A DNA stretch of 64,000 bases from NCBI GenBank assembly GCA_020636195.1, contig JACJYH010000002.1, positions 1 through 64,000 of the forward strand, given 5' to 3'. Both the position numbers and the translations under genes were made by a program. Below the pieces are notes generated by a model. That model saw only the letters and a list, made by a program, of their open reading frames with translations, had not been told where the DNA came from and searched no databases. Shown piece after piece: positions 33,749-44,445 of the stretch (the first letter of the stretch is position 1; each line of letters begins with the position of its first letter). Source of the DNA: Lewinellaceae bacterium (GTDB lineage: Bacteria > Bacteroidota > Bacteroidia > Chitinophagales > Saprospiraceae).

Positions 33749-36700
33749 ATGATGAAATATATTGATAGCATGAATTTAATAACCAATTTTCACACACTAC
33801 CTAAAAGATGGTCTTTTTTTAGGTATGTAACTGGTGTGCCTATTTCGATTAGGAAGGCACTGAACACTTTTTTAATAATATTTTTTGCTATTTGTGGTCA
33901 AAGTCAAGATACTTTGCCACCCATTATTGTATCACCTGCAATTGATACCGGATTTGCGTGTAATACTCCTGATATCATCACCAAATTTAATGATTGGTAT
34001 AAACACGGAGGCTATGCACAAGCTACGGATGATTCCGGCGAACAACCACTTTTTGTTGGACATATAAGTCGGGATTCAGCACTTTTTGTATTCAATACGT
34101 CATCAGACACTTTGTGCGGACATACACAATCAGTTACAGTAACATTCTATGCTGTTGATGCTGCCGGAAACCAAAGTTTATCTACAACTGCAAAATTTTA
34201 TACAGAAGATAACCAACCACCTACTATCAATTCAGTTCCAAATGTTGCATATTCATGTCAAGTAGGAATCAGAGATACATTAATACAATGGATTCGAAAC
34301 AAAGGTGGATATACAGCGACCGATGCTTGTAGTGATAGTGTAAGATGGACTCGTTTTCTATATAGTATATCTCATAATAACATTCCGATACAAAGTGGAT
34401 CGGGACTCATTGAAAGTGGTCCGTACCCTGCTATTCCTGATAGTATCTGTGAATGGCGATTGAATATCAATTTCTTTGCATTGGATGATTGCGGAAATGA
34501 AATAAGAACACCAGGAACGACGGCATTTTCAGTAACTGATGATGTTGCACCGGTTTTTGTAAATCCTCCAAAAGATACCATTGTTTCATGTGATCACGTA
34601 CCATTGCCAAACATTCAGGTAGTAGATTTTTGTGACAGATCACCGAATATCACTTTGACAGTAAATAGTACTCAAGGATCTGACTCCACATTTTGTAGTT
34701 ATTATTCTTATACATTGATTCGAATGTGGACTGCAACTGATGCATGCCAAAACTCGAGTGAATATACACAAGTTATTACTGTTCGAGATACAACACCACC
34801 AAAGGTTATTAAAAATGATATTCAAAATCTCACCTGTATCGCTTACGACACTCTCAAAACAAAGAACTTGATTGAAGTCAAAGACAACTGTAGTTATCCG
34901 AATATAACATTTCATGATTCAATAACAATTTCTGGTTGCTTGACGCAATACTCTCGCAAGTATGTGTTGAAAGATGTTTGCTTAAATACGGACACTGTAA
35001 TACAGGAAATAAATGTTCGAAAGAATATCAATCCAACTATAGTTTCGACTGCAAGGTCACTATCAGTGCACTGTGATGCATCTGTGTCTATTCAAGATTC
35101 ACTAATCCAATGGATTGCAACCAAGGGAAGTTCAAACGGAGAAGGTGTTTGCAATAATGCTCAATATTTCATTGCTGAACATGGTAGCTATGACCTATTG
35201 GATAGTTCTACATATCCCGGAAAATTACCAGTCACCTTCCCGCCAAATGCTTGTCCGTCAGATGTAACCGGATATTTAGCAAGGTTGCAATTGGATGTGG
35301 TGTATTTTGATACCTGTGGAAATGCTAGTTATACAACAGGGTTTTTGGGTGTGGTTGACACAATTCCGCCAACCTTAAGCAATTGTCAATCGGAACTTTT
35401 ATTGACCACTGATCCATTGGCTTGCGAACGAAAAGTTAGTCTAGCTATTCCGAAAGTGAATGATTCTTGTGTAGATGAAGAATCACCCATCATTAGAAAA
35501 ATTAAAGTACCATTAGTATCCGATGATTCCGGAAGTCAGACTTCCATAGTGCACACTGCAATATTAAATATCGGTCCATTGAATCCGGCTGCAACTATAT
35601 TGACAGATGGATTTGTACATTTAAAAATCAATAATGCCGACATAGATGATGCCACTGAATTTTTTACAATTTACAGTGAAGATGAGGATGTATTGGGTAC
35701 AACTCCTGTAGGCATAGGACAATGTGCATCAACCAATTTTGATGTAACCATCCCAAAATCAAAGTTGGAAACATGGGCAAGTGATGGATATATTACATTG
35801 AAATTTGTTCCAAACATCGTTCCGGACAATGCTGTTCTTTCCGTCAATGACATCTGTAATGGCAGTAGTATCGAAGCAACACTTCAATACGATGTTGATG
35901 TAAAAAATACGATAACGAAATGGTATAGATTGGATTCTGGGGATCGTATAAAACTTTCTTCGGCATTAGATAGCCTTGGATTGGTTTTGGCAGCAGGGGA
36001 ACACATTCTTACATATGAAATGGAAGATTGTGCAAGAAATGTTTCCACCTGTGAGACCTACATCAAAATAGAAGATAAAACAGCCCCTGAAATTGATTGT
36101 CCTGCTGATATTACATGTTTTGTAACTGCTGATTCCTGTCAAAAAAATGTTACTTTACCATTGGATATCGAAGTGTCAGAATCCTGTGGTGGTAATATAA
36201 AATATGAAACATTTAATCCAATTTCAAAAGAAGCTTCATTGATCAGTTTTCAATATAATAGTACCACGCAAACCCATGATGCAAGAAGTAAACAATTGGT
36301 ATTCAATAATTTATTTCCAATAAGACATTTGTCAAATGAGGTGAAATTGGAAATATTTTATTTTGGACAAAATAATGATGTCAACACCTTCTTCGATATC
36401 TATGGGCCGGGTGGTTACTACCTTGGCAAGACGGTGGTGAGACAGGACAGTACCGTGTGTGGACTTTCGACAAATGAATTTTTTATTCCTGCGCCGCTTT
36501 TCAATACATGGATTTCAAACAATCAGATATCATTTGCTGCGGTTCCAAATAGGGAAAATAATCTAGTAACCATACACCCTTGTGAACCATTAATGCCCAA
36601 TCAAACTTTGGATAATGAATCCTACTTACAAGGTAAACTGTCATATTCGGATGTAAACTTTCAATTGAAGGTTTCTAATGCTACGAATATCCCCACTTTT

Positions 36701-39700
36701 GCACTACCACAGTCAGCCATTTCGAAGTCACTTTTGCTGAATGTAGGTGAAAATATTGTGACCATTTCAGCAGAGGACAAATTTGGTAATCTAGGAAATT
36801 GCCATTTGAATGTCATTGTAAAAGATACCATAAAACCAATTGCAAAGTGTAAAAACGCTATACTTATTGCTGATCCATCTGGAACCGAGTCCACAGCTGT
36901 GAACATTGATTTGATTGAAGATGGAAGCACTGATAATTGTAGTTCATTGGAATTCAGGACAATACCGGAATCTATTGATTGTAGCTTTGTAGGTAGTGAC
37001 CAAAAAATGGTTCTGTTGGCAGAAGATAGCCACGGAAATATTGATTCATGCATGAGTTTGGTAAGGGTGATAACCAAAGAATTGAAACCAAGTTTTTCAT
37101 CAGGCTTATGTGCCAATGATACCTTGAAATTTAGCGCAAATGTTGAAACAATAGGAGATTCCGGTACTTTGACCTACCACTGGAAAGGAAATAACGGGAT
37201 AGAATTTTTTACTGAAAATCCAACAATTCCAAATGCTGATATTTCATATAATGGTGTGTACATATTGACGGTGACAGGCTTCAATGGTTGTACGTCGCAA
37301 GGTACTGTCACGGTGAATATAAACCCTATTACCAAACCTGCACTTACATCAGTGCAAACTACGTATTGTGAAGATGAAAAAATCGTTTTGACTGCGACAA
37401 GATACAGTGGCAATATAAAATATAAGTGGTTTGAAGGTATCTATCCAACCGGTGTTCTTATAGCTGAAAATTCAAATAACGAAGTCATCGTAACCCCAAC
37501 AATAGGAGTGCATTTTTATTATGTCATCGTTGATGGTCCCGGTTGCACATCTGAACCTTCGACTGTGTTGAAGATAACATCTTTGAAAACACCAGCAATA
37601 GGTGTTGATGAATCATTTCTTACGCCTTGTGAAGGTGACAATATTACATTCAGTACATCTATTTCAAATCCAAATTATACCTACTTGTGGAGTGGACCTT
37701 CCGGATATACCTATACTGGTCAGTTTCCTCCTTCTATTCAAGATGTCAATAAAACCCATGAGGGGAAGTACCAGTTGGTAATAAAAAATGGAAGTTGTAT
37801 TTCAGACACAGCATCGATTATCGTCACAGTGTTTGAAAAACCATCTATTCCAACAATATCAGGCAATACAGTATTTTGTAAAGATGGTACTATGATTTTA
37901 ACATCATCAAATGCATCTAATGCGGATAAATTTGAATGGACTCTCAATGGTCAGGTTTTTCGTGTGACACAACAAAATATTTTAAATTTGACCAATGTTC
38001 AGACAACTTTTGAAGGGAATTGGCAAGTGAGAGCTATCAAAGGCAACTGTGCTTCTGCTATATCCAGTCCTAAACAAGTTGTGATAGAAGACCTTTCAGA
38101 GATAAGTGTTTCTTCAGACAGTCCAATCTGTGATGGCGATTCATTGCAATTATTGGTATCATATATTCCTGATGCTTCCTATAATTGGCAAGGACCAATT
38201 TCAAATATTCCATCAGTTTATAATCCCAAAATATCAGGGAAGGCCGGAATTTATGTTGTTACTGTATCAACACCTTCAGGATGTACAAATACGCTGAGCA
38301 CATCCATTGACATCATTTCAGTTCCAACGATAACGGCGCTTAGTCATGATGCAGGATTGTGTGTTCCTAAAGGCAGTACTATTACACTGAGTCCGTCTGT
38401 TTTTCCTGACGGCTCTAATTATTCGTATTTTTGGTCTGGGCCAAATGGATATATAAGCAGCGATAGAAATGCATCCATCACCAAAGTAGAGCAAGACGTT
38501 TCTGGCACATACGCACTTCACATACAAAATAATGGTTGCAATTCTGAATCAAAAACTATAGATGTGAATTTTACAATCATACCTGACCAACCCAAGATTT
38601 ATGGCGATACCAGCTACTGTGATGGACAAATCATATCATTAAAAACGAATGCATTGGATAATCAAGTATATGCTTGGAATACACCATTAGGCACAGTAAA
38701 AACTGATACTTCAGTTATTGATATTTGGTTCGTATCAGTACATCACTCAGGTTATTATTCCTTAAATGTTATAAATAATGGATGTTCGTCAGCGGAGTCA
38801 GATAAAATATTCGTCCACGTATTTCCCAAACCAGCAGCGCCTTCGATAAATATATCACCGAATCCAATTTGCTTTGGAGACGATTTGACATTATCCACTG
38901 CGAATCTACCAAATGTCACATACCATTGGAATGGTCCAAATAATTTTGTTTCATCAGACCATTCCACAATTATAAAAAATGTGGCTCAAGAGAATTCTGG
39001 AGTTTATTTCCTATCCGTGGAAGCCAATGGATGTTTTTCTGATACAATACAAAGCATGGAAGTCATCGTCAGCCCAGAGATAAAAGTGCCTCAAGCAATC
39101 GACAAGCTGATCAATATTTGTTCTACAGATGATACAAGACCTAAGATTTGCTTTGAGCCTACTACATTGCAATTAAATGGAAACTTCGTGTTATTTGATG
39201 GACAAGGGCAATTTATCACACAGACGAGAAATCAATGCATTTCTATTCCGGATGGATATTCTTTAATGGACGGATCAAATTATTTTGTAATAAAGACATT
39301 GATGAATGGCTGTTATTCTGCACCATCAGCATTGGTCATTATCAATAAAAATACGCCACCTGAGTTCAAAGCTAGTGCTCTTGAGTCTTATATTGTGACA
39401 TGTCCTCAAGAAGACCTGCGACTCACATCTCTATATGGAGCACCTATTGTCGATGTGAGGTGGTATTCTGCTGATCCAAACATTCAGTTTTCAGATATAA
39501 ATAATAAAAGCACTTTTGTATCACAGCTGAGTGATGGAGAAAACATTATTTATTTATCATATAGTAGTTTGGGATGTATTGATTATTCGATAGATACGGT
39601 CAAAATAGTCAAAGAAGCTGCACCTACTGCCATTGATGATGCATACAGTATCAGTTATTCAGGCGAGCTTTTGCCCGTTTTAGATAATGACCAAGTCTTT

Positions 39701-40153
39701 GGAGATGTGTATCTGGAATCCGTAAATTCAAATTTTGGTACTGCAGTTATTGATGGCAATTCAATATTTTATACTTTCAACTTGTCAAATTTTGAAGATG
39801 TGATATTGACCTATAAGGTTTGCACACAATATTGTCAACTATGTGATGAAGCAAAGGTTACATTGACCCTTGATGATGGTGTAGAATGCAAAATCCCTAA
39901 TATCATCACACCAAATAATGACGGTATCAATGATCATCTTTTGATTCCATGTTTGCTGAGCGATAAGTTTAAAAATAACACACTCACCATATTTAACGAA
40001 TGGGGAAGTGAAGTGTTCAGTGCATCGCCATACAAAAATGATTGGAATGGGACTTATAATAATAATGAATTACCTGTAGGAACATATTTTTATATTTTGG
40101 ATATTGATGGCATAAAGAAACCATTCAATGGGTTTATAATATTACAGAGATGA
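33749..40153 (+). CDS. Giant multidomain adhesin with type B T9SS (gliding motility-associated) C-terminal domain
   Basis: 2134 residues. The N-terminal third has HYR/Ig-like modules with paired cysteines (repeats of DTIPPT / DNTAP type linkers and CPADITC); the middle third has many Ig/PKD-like units of the form ICxGDSLxL...YxWxGPxG; the end has the CHU_C sorting domain (IPNIITPNNDGINDHLLIP, then FNEWGSEVF and LPVGTYFYILDI). It is probably exported by the T9SS as a surface adhesin. The signal peptide is late (hydrophobic TFLIIFFAICGQ at about 39-50); an in-frame GTG at 33836 would give a normal 24-residue signal, so the true start is uncertain. It overlaps the PorP/SprF gene by four bases. 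Confidence 0.88.
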   Translation: MMKYIDSMNLITNFHTLPKRWSFFRYVTGVPISIRKALNTFLIIFFAICGQSQDTLPPIIVSPAIDTGFACNTPDIITKFNDWYKHGGYAQATDDSGEQPLFVGHISRDSALFVFNTSSDTLCGHTQSVTVTFYAVDAAGNQSLSTTAKFYTEDNQPPTINSVPNVAYSCQVGIRDTLIQWIRNKGGYTATDACSDSVRWTRFLYSISHNNIPIQSGSGLIESGPYPAIPDSICEWRLNINFFALDDCGNEIRTPGTTAFSVTDDVAPVFVNPPKDTIVSCDHVPLPNIQVVDFCDRSPNITLTVNSTQGSDSTFCSYYSYTLIRMWTATDACQNSSEYTQVITVRDTTPPKVIKNDIQNLTCIAYDTLKTKNLIEVKDNCSYPNITFHDSITISGCLTQYSRKYVLKDVCLNTDTVIQEINVRKNINPTIVSTARSLSVHCDASVSIQDSLIQWIATKGSSNGEGVCNNAQYFIAEHGSYDLLDSSTYPGKLPVTFPPNACPSDVTGYLARLQLDVVYFDTCGNASYTTGFLGVVDTIPPTLSNCQSELLLTTDPLACERKVSLAIPKVNDSCVDEESPIIRKIKVPLVSDDSGSQTSIVHTAILNIGPLNPAATILTDGFVHLKINNADIDDATEFFTIYSEDEDVLGTTPVGIGQCASTNFDVTIPKSKLETWASDGYITLKFVPNIVPDNAVLSVNDICNGSSIEATLQYDVDVKNTITKWYRLDSGDRIKLSSALDSLGLVLAAGEHILTYEMEDCARNVSTCETYIKIEDKTAPEIDCPADITCFVTADSCQKNVTLPLDIEVSESCGGNIKYETFNPISKEASLISFQYNSTTQTHDARSKQLVFNNLFPIRHLSNEVKLEIFYFGQNNDVNTFFDIYGPGGYYLGKTVVRQDSTVCGLSTNEFFIPAPLFNTWISNNQISFAAVPNRENNLVTIHPCEPLMPNQTLDNESYLQGKLSYSDVNFQLKVSNATNIPTFALPQSAISKSLLLNVGENIVTISAEDKFGNLGNCHLNVIVKDTIKPIAKCKNAILIADPSGTESTAVNIDLIEDGSTDNCSSLEFRTIPESIDCSFVGSDQKMVLLAEDSHGNIDSCMSLVRVITKELKPSFSSGLCANDTLKFSANVETIGDSGTLTYHWKGNNGIEFFTENPTIPNADISYNGVYILTVTGFNGCTSQGTVTVNINPITKPALTSVQTTYCEDEKIVLTATRYSGNIKYKWFEGIYPTGVLIAENSNNEVIVTPTIGVHFYYVIVDGPGCTSEPSTVLKITSLKTPAIGVDESFLTPCEGDNITFSTSISNPNYTYLWSGPSGYTYTGQFPPSIQDVNKTHEGKYQLVIKNGSCISDTASIIVTVFEKPSIPTISGNTVFCKDGTMILTSSNASNADKFEWTLNGQVFRVTQQNILNLTNVQTTFEGNWQVRAIKGNCASAISSPKQVVIEDLSEISVSSDSPICDGDSLQLLVSYIPDASYNWQGPISNIPSVYNPKISGKAGIYVVTVSTPSGCTNTLSTSIDIISVPTITALSHDAGLCVPKGSTITLSPSVFPDGSNYSYFWSGPNGYISSDRNASITKVEQDVSGTYALHIQNNGCNSESKTIDVNFTIIPDQPKIYGDTSYCDGQIISLKTNALDNQVYAWNTPLGTVKTDTSVIDIWFVSVHHSGYYSLNVINNGCSSAESDKIFVHVFPKPAAPSINISPNPICFGDDLTLSTANLPNVTYHWNGPNNFVSSDHSTIIKNVAQENSGVYFLSVEANGCFSDTIQSMEVIVSPEIKVPQAIDKLINICSTDDTRPKICFEPTTLQLNGNFVLFDGQGQFITQTRNQCISIPDGYSLMDGSNYFVIKTLMNGCYSAPSALVIINKNTPPEFKASALESYIVTCPQEDLRLTSLYGAPIVDVRWYSADPNIQFSDINNKSTFVSQLSDGENIIYLSYSSLGCIDYSIDTVKIVKEAAPTAIDDAYSISYSGELLPVLDNDQVFGDVYLESVNSNFGTAVIDGNSIFYTFNLSNFEDVILTYKVCTQYCQLCDEAKVTLTLDDGVECKIPNIITPNNDGINDHLLIPCLLSDKFKNNTLTIFNEWGSEVFSASPYKNDWNGTYNNNELPVGTYFYILDIDGIKKPFNGFIILQR

Positions 40154-41103
40154 TGCGAGTGATTACCATTATATTGTTATTTATAGGAATGGGTTCCATA
40201 GCTAATGGGCAGCAATCTCAGATGTACACGCAGTTTATGTACACCAAACTCGCATTGAATCCGGCATACGCAGGAAATGATCCTTATACAAACCTTTCTC
40301 TCCTCTATAGAGATCAATGGGCAGGATTTCCCGGCGCCCCTAAGGCAGTTGCGCTTACAGTGAATTTTGGTCGAATATCGAATAAAATTGGACTTGGAGC
40401 TCACTTAGAACGTCAAACTCTAGGAATTACTGAGAAAATCACCTATAGTTTGGCATATGCTTATAAGTTTTTATTGGGAGAAGGGGTACTTAGTATGGGG
40501 ATAGATGCTTCGGGCAGAGAATATAGCCAAAATTATACAGATGGGCGCCTATTTGCGATACACGGTTTGAATGCAGATCCTAGTATTCCGGCTGACATCA
40601 TCAAGAAAAGATTATTTAATGCAGGATTTGGCATGTATTATAACACCAGAAAATTTTACGTGGGATTTGCTATACCTCGGATGATCAAAGCAGATATAGA
40701 TTTTGATAAAAATAATTTCTTTTCCACTGAAGTACGTCATGTTTTTGTCATGACCGGAGGCACCTTTGTAATCAATAAAAATTTGCGCTGGACACCACAA
40801 TTGTTATTCAAAATAGCTGAAAATAGTCCATTTTCTTTGGATCTTAATGCGAGCGCTACGTATCAAGATAAATACTCGATAGGTTTGACCTATCGTTCCG
40901 GAGGAGGTTCAGGAGACTTGGGTGAATCTTTAGACTTCATTACAGGCGTGCAATTATCTGATCAACTGATGGTAGGTTTTGCATATGATGTTGGGTTATC
41001 AAAATTAAGGAAAATCGAAAATGGAAGCTTGGAAGCTCTTGTCAGTTATAATTTTATTGCGAGGAAACTGAAAACCGTTATTGTCAACCCAAGATATTTT
41101 TGA
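40150..41103 (+). CDS. PorP/SprF-family type IX secretion outer-membrane protein
   Basis: 317 residues: signal peptide (about 1-20, ending ANGQ), then the family start QQSQMYTQFMYTKLALNPAYAG and a beta barrel ending ARKLKTVIVNPRYF. SprF-like proteins help specific T9SS type B cargo, such as SprB, reach or attach to the surface. The ATG at 40150 overlaps the adhesin stop (ATGA), so translation is coupled; ATG 40153 is an alternative. The adjacent adhesin is its likely client, by analogy with sprB-sprF pairs. Confidence 0.93.
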   Translation: MMRVITIILLFIGMGSIANGQQSQMYTQFMYTKLALNPAYAGNDPYTNLSLLYRDQWAGFPGAPKAVALTVNFGRISNKIGLGAHLERQTLGITEKITYSLAYAYKFLLGEGVLSMGIDASGREYSQNYTDGRLFAIHGLNADPSIPADIIKKRLFNAGFGMYYNTRKFYVGFAIPRMIKADIDFDKNNFFSTEVRHVFVMTGGTFVINKNLRWTPQLLFKIAENSPFSLDLNASATYQDKYSIGLTYRSGGGSGDLGESLDFITGVQLSDQLMVGFAYDVGLSKLRKIENGSLEALVSYNFIARKLKTVIVNPRYF

Positions 41104-41106
41104 TCT

Positions 41107-42831
41107 ATGAAGTCTAAATGGATATTGTTTTGGGTTTGTTTTTGTGCCAATTTTGTGGGGATAAATGCACAAATTATGCTTTTTAATCAAGAGCAGAATA
41201 GAATTTCCATACAAAACGAACAAAACATCAATACTGAAAATCTTGAGAGTTCGCCGTCATTCTGGGGAGACAAACTGACATTTATGTATTCAGGTATAAA
41301 GGAAAAAATATTTGATACCCGAATAGACGAACCATTTTTTGACATAGGTTATTGTGATATAGATACTTTCAACCACTTGAATAAAAGAAATAGCTTTCCA
41401 AAGCAAATCAATGGAGATTTTCATGAAGGTGCTATGGATTACGATCTGAATACCAATAAGTTGTATTTCACCCGCACGTATAAAGCTTTTAAACTGGGTG
41501 GACAAGACACGATGTACTTGAAAATTTTTGAAACCGATTTAAATATTGGAAAACCCAAACCTAAACTTCTCAATATCACGGATGGAGATTTCTCGTTAGC
41601 ACATCCGGCACTTGATTTAGCTGGTCATCACATGATTCTTGCTTCCGGAAAGAAACCAAATGTCGGTAAAATGGATCTTTACACTACTGAAAAAATTGAT
41701 GGTGCTTGGACAGAGATTATTCCATTGAAAGGAGAAATCAATACTGATGCCAATGAAGTATTTCCAGTTTGGTTAAGGGACAGCATTCTTATTTTCTCAT
41801 CGGATAGAAAGGGAGGTTACGGTGGATTGGATTTATACATCAGTTTGAAAACACCGGAAGGTTCGTGGTCTGCTGCAAAGCTCTTACCACAACCATTTAA
41901 TTCTCCTTACGATGATTTTAGCTTGGTAGTCAGACCAGATGGTAAAAGCGGTTATTTTTCTTCCAATAGACCTGGAGGAAAAGGGAAGGATGATATCTAT
42001 AGTTTTACTTCTGAACATGACTTGTTTGTCAATTCCATTAGGTCAGTCGAGTTTTCTATTTCTGTAATGGATAAGCTCACATTAGAGCCTATTTCTGGTG
42101 CGACTATCAGCTTGACACCATTGGAAGTGGATATTAATAATTTTACATTGACAAGTTTCAATATTGATGTTTTAGCTGGTACAGATCCTGGAGATCTTCT
42201 ATTAAAATTAACGCCAAAGAAAGGAATCAGTTTGCCTTTGATCTATTCTGATAGTGAAGGGAAAGCATATCCAAATCTTGTGCTGTCGAAACAATATATT
42301 ATTCATGTGGAAGCTGAAGAATATGAACCTATATCACTGCTAATCGATGGACAAAATACCAGCACAAATTTTAATATTGTGATGACTCCTGCAGATTCGC
42401 AAAACGAGATTTTCGTTTCTGATAACGCTCCAAAGAAAGATACTTCCATTTTTGCAAAAAAATTTGAAAAAGGTGATGTCATCGTCTTTAATGATATTTT
42501 TTATGCCTACAATAGAAGCGATATTTTAGAAAATCAATCCTACGAACTGGATGCATTGGCTACTGCTCTCCTAGAAAATCCTCGTATGAAAATTCGTCTG
42601 GAATCGCATACTGACGCAAGAGGAAACGCAGCATATAATATGCAGCTGTCGTTAAAGAGAGCGGAAAGTGCTAGAGCATATTTGATTGAAAAAGGAGTGG
42701 AAGAAGATCAGATTGACATCAAAGGTTATGGAGAGTCAAAGATCAGAAACCACTGTGCAAATGGGATTCCTTGCAACGAAAAAGAACATCAGTTCAATCG
42801 CAGAACAGAAGTTGTTATCCTCGAAAATTAA
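41107..42831 (+). CDS. OmpA-family protein with PD40 beta-propeller repeats
   Basis: 574 residues: signal peptide (about 1-22, ending GINAQ), PD40/WD40-like repeats (about 35-310; blocks such as FSSDRKGGYGGLDLYIS and YFSSNRPGGKGKDDIYSF), a carboxypeptidase-like domain (about 320-435), and a C-terminal OmpA peptidoglycan-binding domain (about 460-574, ESHTDARGNAAYNMQLSLKR and the end NRRTEVVI). It resembles the OmpA-PD40 partners encoded with PorP/SprF and T9SS cargo, tying the complex to the cell wall. It starts three bases after the PorP/SprF stop, completing a three-gene operon. Confidence 0.92.
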   Translation: MKSKWILFWVCFCANFVGINAQIMLFNQEQNRISIQNEQNINTENLESSPSFWGDKLTFMYSGIKEKIFDTRIDEPFFDIGYCDIDTFNHLNKRNSFPKQINGDFHEGAMDYDLNTNKLYFTRTYKAFKLGGQDTMYLKIFETDLNIGKPKPKLLNITDGDFSLAHPALDLAGHHMILASGKKPNVGKMDLYTTEKIDGAWTEIIPLKGEINTDANEVFPVWLRDSILIFSSDRKGGYGGLDLYISLKTPEGSWSAAKLLPQPFNSPYDDFSLVVRPDGKSGYFSSNRPGGKGKDDIYSFTSEHDLFVNSIRSVEFSISVMDKLTLEPISGATISLTPLEVDINNFTLTSFNIDVLAGTDPGDLLLKLTPKKGISLPLIYSDSEGKAYPNLVLSKQYIIHVEAEEYEPISLLIDGQNTSTNFNIVMTPADSQNEIFVSDNAPKKDTSIFAKKFEKGDVIVFNDIFYAYNRSDILENQSYELDALATALLENPRMKIRLESHTDARGNAAYNMQLSLKRAESARAYLIEKGVEEDQIDIKGYGESKIRNHCANGIPCNEKEHQFNRRTEVVILEN

Positions 42832-42847
42832 ATAATTCACTGCCATT

Positions 42848-42880
42848 TTGTCATATTTTTATGGTAAAATACTACCTTTG
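42848..42880 (+). promoter_or_regulatory. Promoter TTG-N22-TACCTTTG upstream of miaB
   Basis: TTTTG ending at 42850, 22 bases, TACCTTTG at 42873-42880. The ATG at 42974 is 94 bases further on, so the leader is unusually long for this window. Confidence 0.6.
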
Positions 42881-42973
42881 CTGCCTTATTGGAAGTAAAT
42901 ACTTTGTACAGTTTTTGGTGCTTGAATTTTCTGTCCATACATTGGTTTGAATAGCAATTACAATACTTATCAA

Positions 42974-44425
42974 ATGTCAGATGAAACCATGATTTATGAA
43001 TCCCCTCACAAGACAATCATAGAGGATAGACAAGGGGAACCATTGCATTTAGATGATAAAAATGCCCAATTTTCTCGCTATTTTTACATAGAGTCATACG
43101 GTTGTGCTATGAACTTCAGCGATTCTGAGATTGTGGCTTCCATTTTAGCCGGAGAAGGATTTGGATCTACGAGGGATATAGAGTCTGCAGATTTGATTTT
43201 GATCAATACCTGTTCGATCCGAGAAAAAGCTGAAGAAACAGTGAGGAATAGACTGAAGATATTCAATGCGCTCAAAATTAAAAAACCTGATGTCTTAATA
43301 GGTGTTTTGGGCTGTATGGCTGAGAGGCTCAAGGCAAATCTCCTAGAACAAGAGAAACTTGTGGACATCGTAGTTGGTCCGGATGCATATCGGGATCTTC
43401 CTAACCTGATCGCAAAGACGGATGATGGTGAAAAAGGCATCAATGTACTACTGAGTAGGGAGGAAACTTATGCTGATATTTCTCCGTTGAGATTGGAAAG
43501 TAATGGTGTAGTCGCTTTCATATCCATCATGAGAGGTTGTGACAATATGTGTTCTTTTTGTGTAGTGCCATTTACAAGGGGAAGAGAACGTAGTAGAGAT
43601 CCATACTCCATTGTAGCGGAAGCGAAGGATCTCTTTGATCGAGGATTTAGGGATATTACCTTATTGGGCCAGAATGTGGATTCATACCATTGGTCAAATC
43701 CTGAAAATGAAGAAAATGTCAATTTTGCCATGCTATTGGAAAGAGTTGCCAAAGTACATCCAGATCTCAGAGTGCGTTTTTCTACATCACACCCAAAAGA
43801 TATCACGGATGATGTGCTCCTCACGATGAAAGCACACGAAAACATTTGCAAGTACATTCACCTGCCTGTTCAGTCTGGAAACAGTAGAATTTTAGCTTTG
43901 ATGAATAGGACGTATGATAGAGAATGGTATATACAGAAAATGGAATCTATCAGGCGCATTTTGCCTGAATGTGCGGTATCATCAGACATGATTGCAGGAT
44001 TTTGTTCGGAAACAGAAGAAGAACACCAAGATACTTTGAGCTTGATGTCATGGGCACGTTATAGCATGGCTTATATGTTTTTTTATTCAGAACGACCAGG
44101 TACACCTGCGGCAAAGAAATTGGAGGATGATGTTCCGGATGAAGTCAAAAAGAGACGACTTGCAGAAATAGTGGAATTGCAAAGAAATATTTCATTGGAG
44201 CATAATCAAAAGGATGTTGGCAAGGTCTTCAAAGTGTTGATTGAAGGAGATTCAAAGCGTTCTCAGGATGATTTCAAAGGCAGAAATAGCCAAAATAAAA
44301 TGTTGGTTTTTCCCAAAACGGGAGATTATACAAAAGGACAATACGTCCATGTAAAAGTAACAAAAGCCACAGCTGCTTCATTGCGAGGCCACATTGTTAC
44401 TGATCATCCTAATTCAAAGTTATAG
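42974..44425 (+). CDS. miaB: tRNA-2-methylthio-N6-dimethylallyladenosine synthase
   Basis: 483 residues from the ATG at 42974 (the TTG at 42947 is a poorer start). The radical-SAM methylthiotransferase is complete: UPF0004 domain with three Cys (SYGCAMN, NTCSIREKAE, LGCMAERL) for the auxiliary Fe-S cluster, the radical-SAM triad CDNMCSFC in RGCDNMCSFCVVPFTRG, and a C-terminal TRAM domain. It adds the ms2 group to i6A37 of tRNAs. The sigma-54 activator begins 20 bases after the stop, the usual Bacteroidota order. Confidence 0.96.
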   Translation: MSDETMIYESPHKTIIEDRQGEPLHLDDKNAQFSRYFYIESYGCAMNFSDSEIVASILAGEGFGSTRDIESADLILINTCSIREKAEETVRNRLKIFNALKIKKPDVLIGVLGCMAERLKANLLEQEKLVDIVVGPDAYRDLPNLIAKTDDGEKGINVLLSREETYADISPLRLESNGVVAFISIMRGCDNMCSFCVVPFTRGRERSRDPYSIVAEAKDLFDRGFRDITLLGQNVDSYHWSNPENEENVNFAMLLERVAKVHPDLRVRFSTSHPKDITDDVLLTMKAHENICKYIHLPVQSGNSRILALMNRTYDREWYIQKMESIRRILPECAVSSDMIAGFCSETEEEHQDTLSLMSWARYSMAYMFFYSERPGTPAAKKLEDDVPDEVKKRRLAEIVELQRNISLEHNQKDVGKVFKVLIEGDSKRSQDDFKGRNSQNKMLVFPKTGDYTKGQYVHVKVTKATAASLRGHIVTDHPNSKL

Positions 44426-44445
44426 AAACCTAAAAAGCGCATTTG

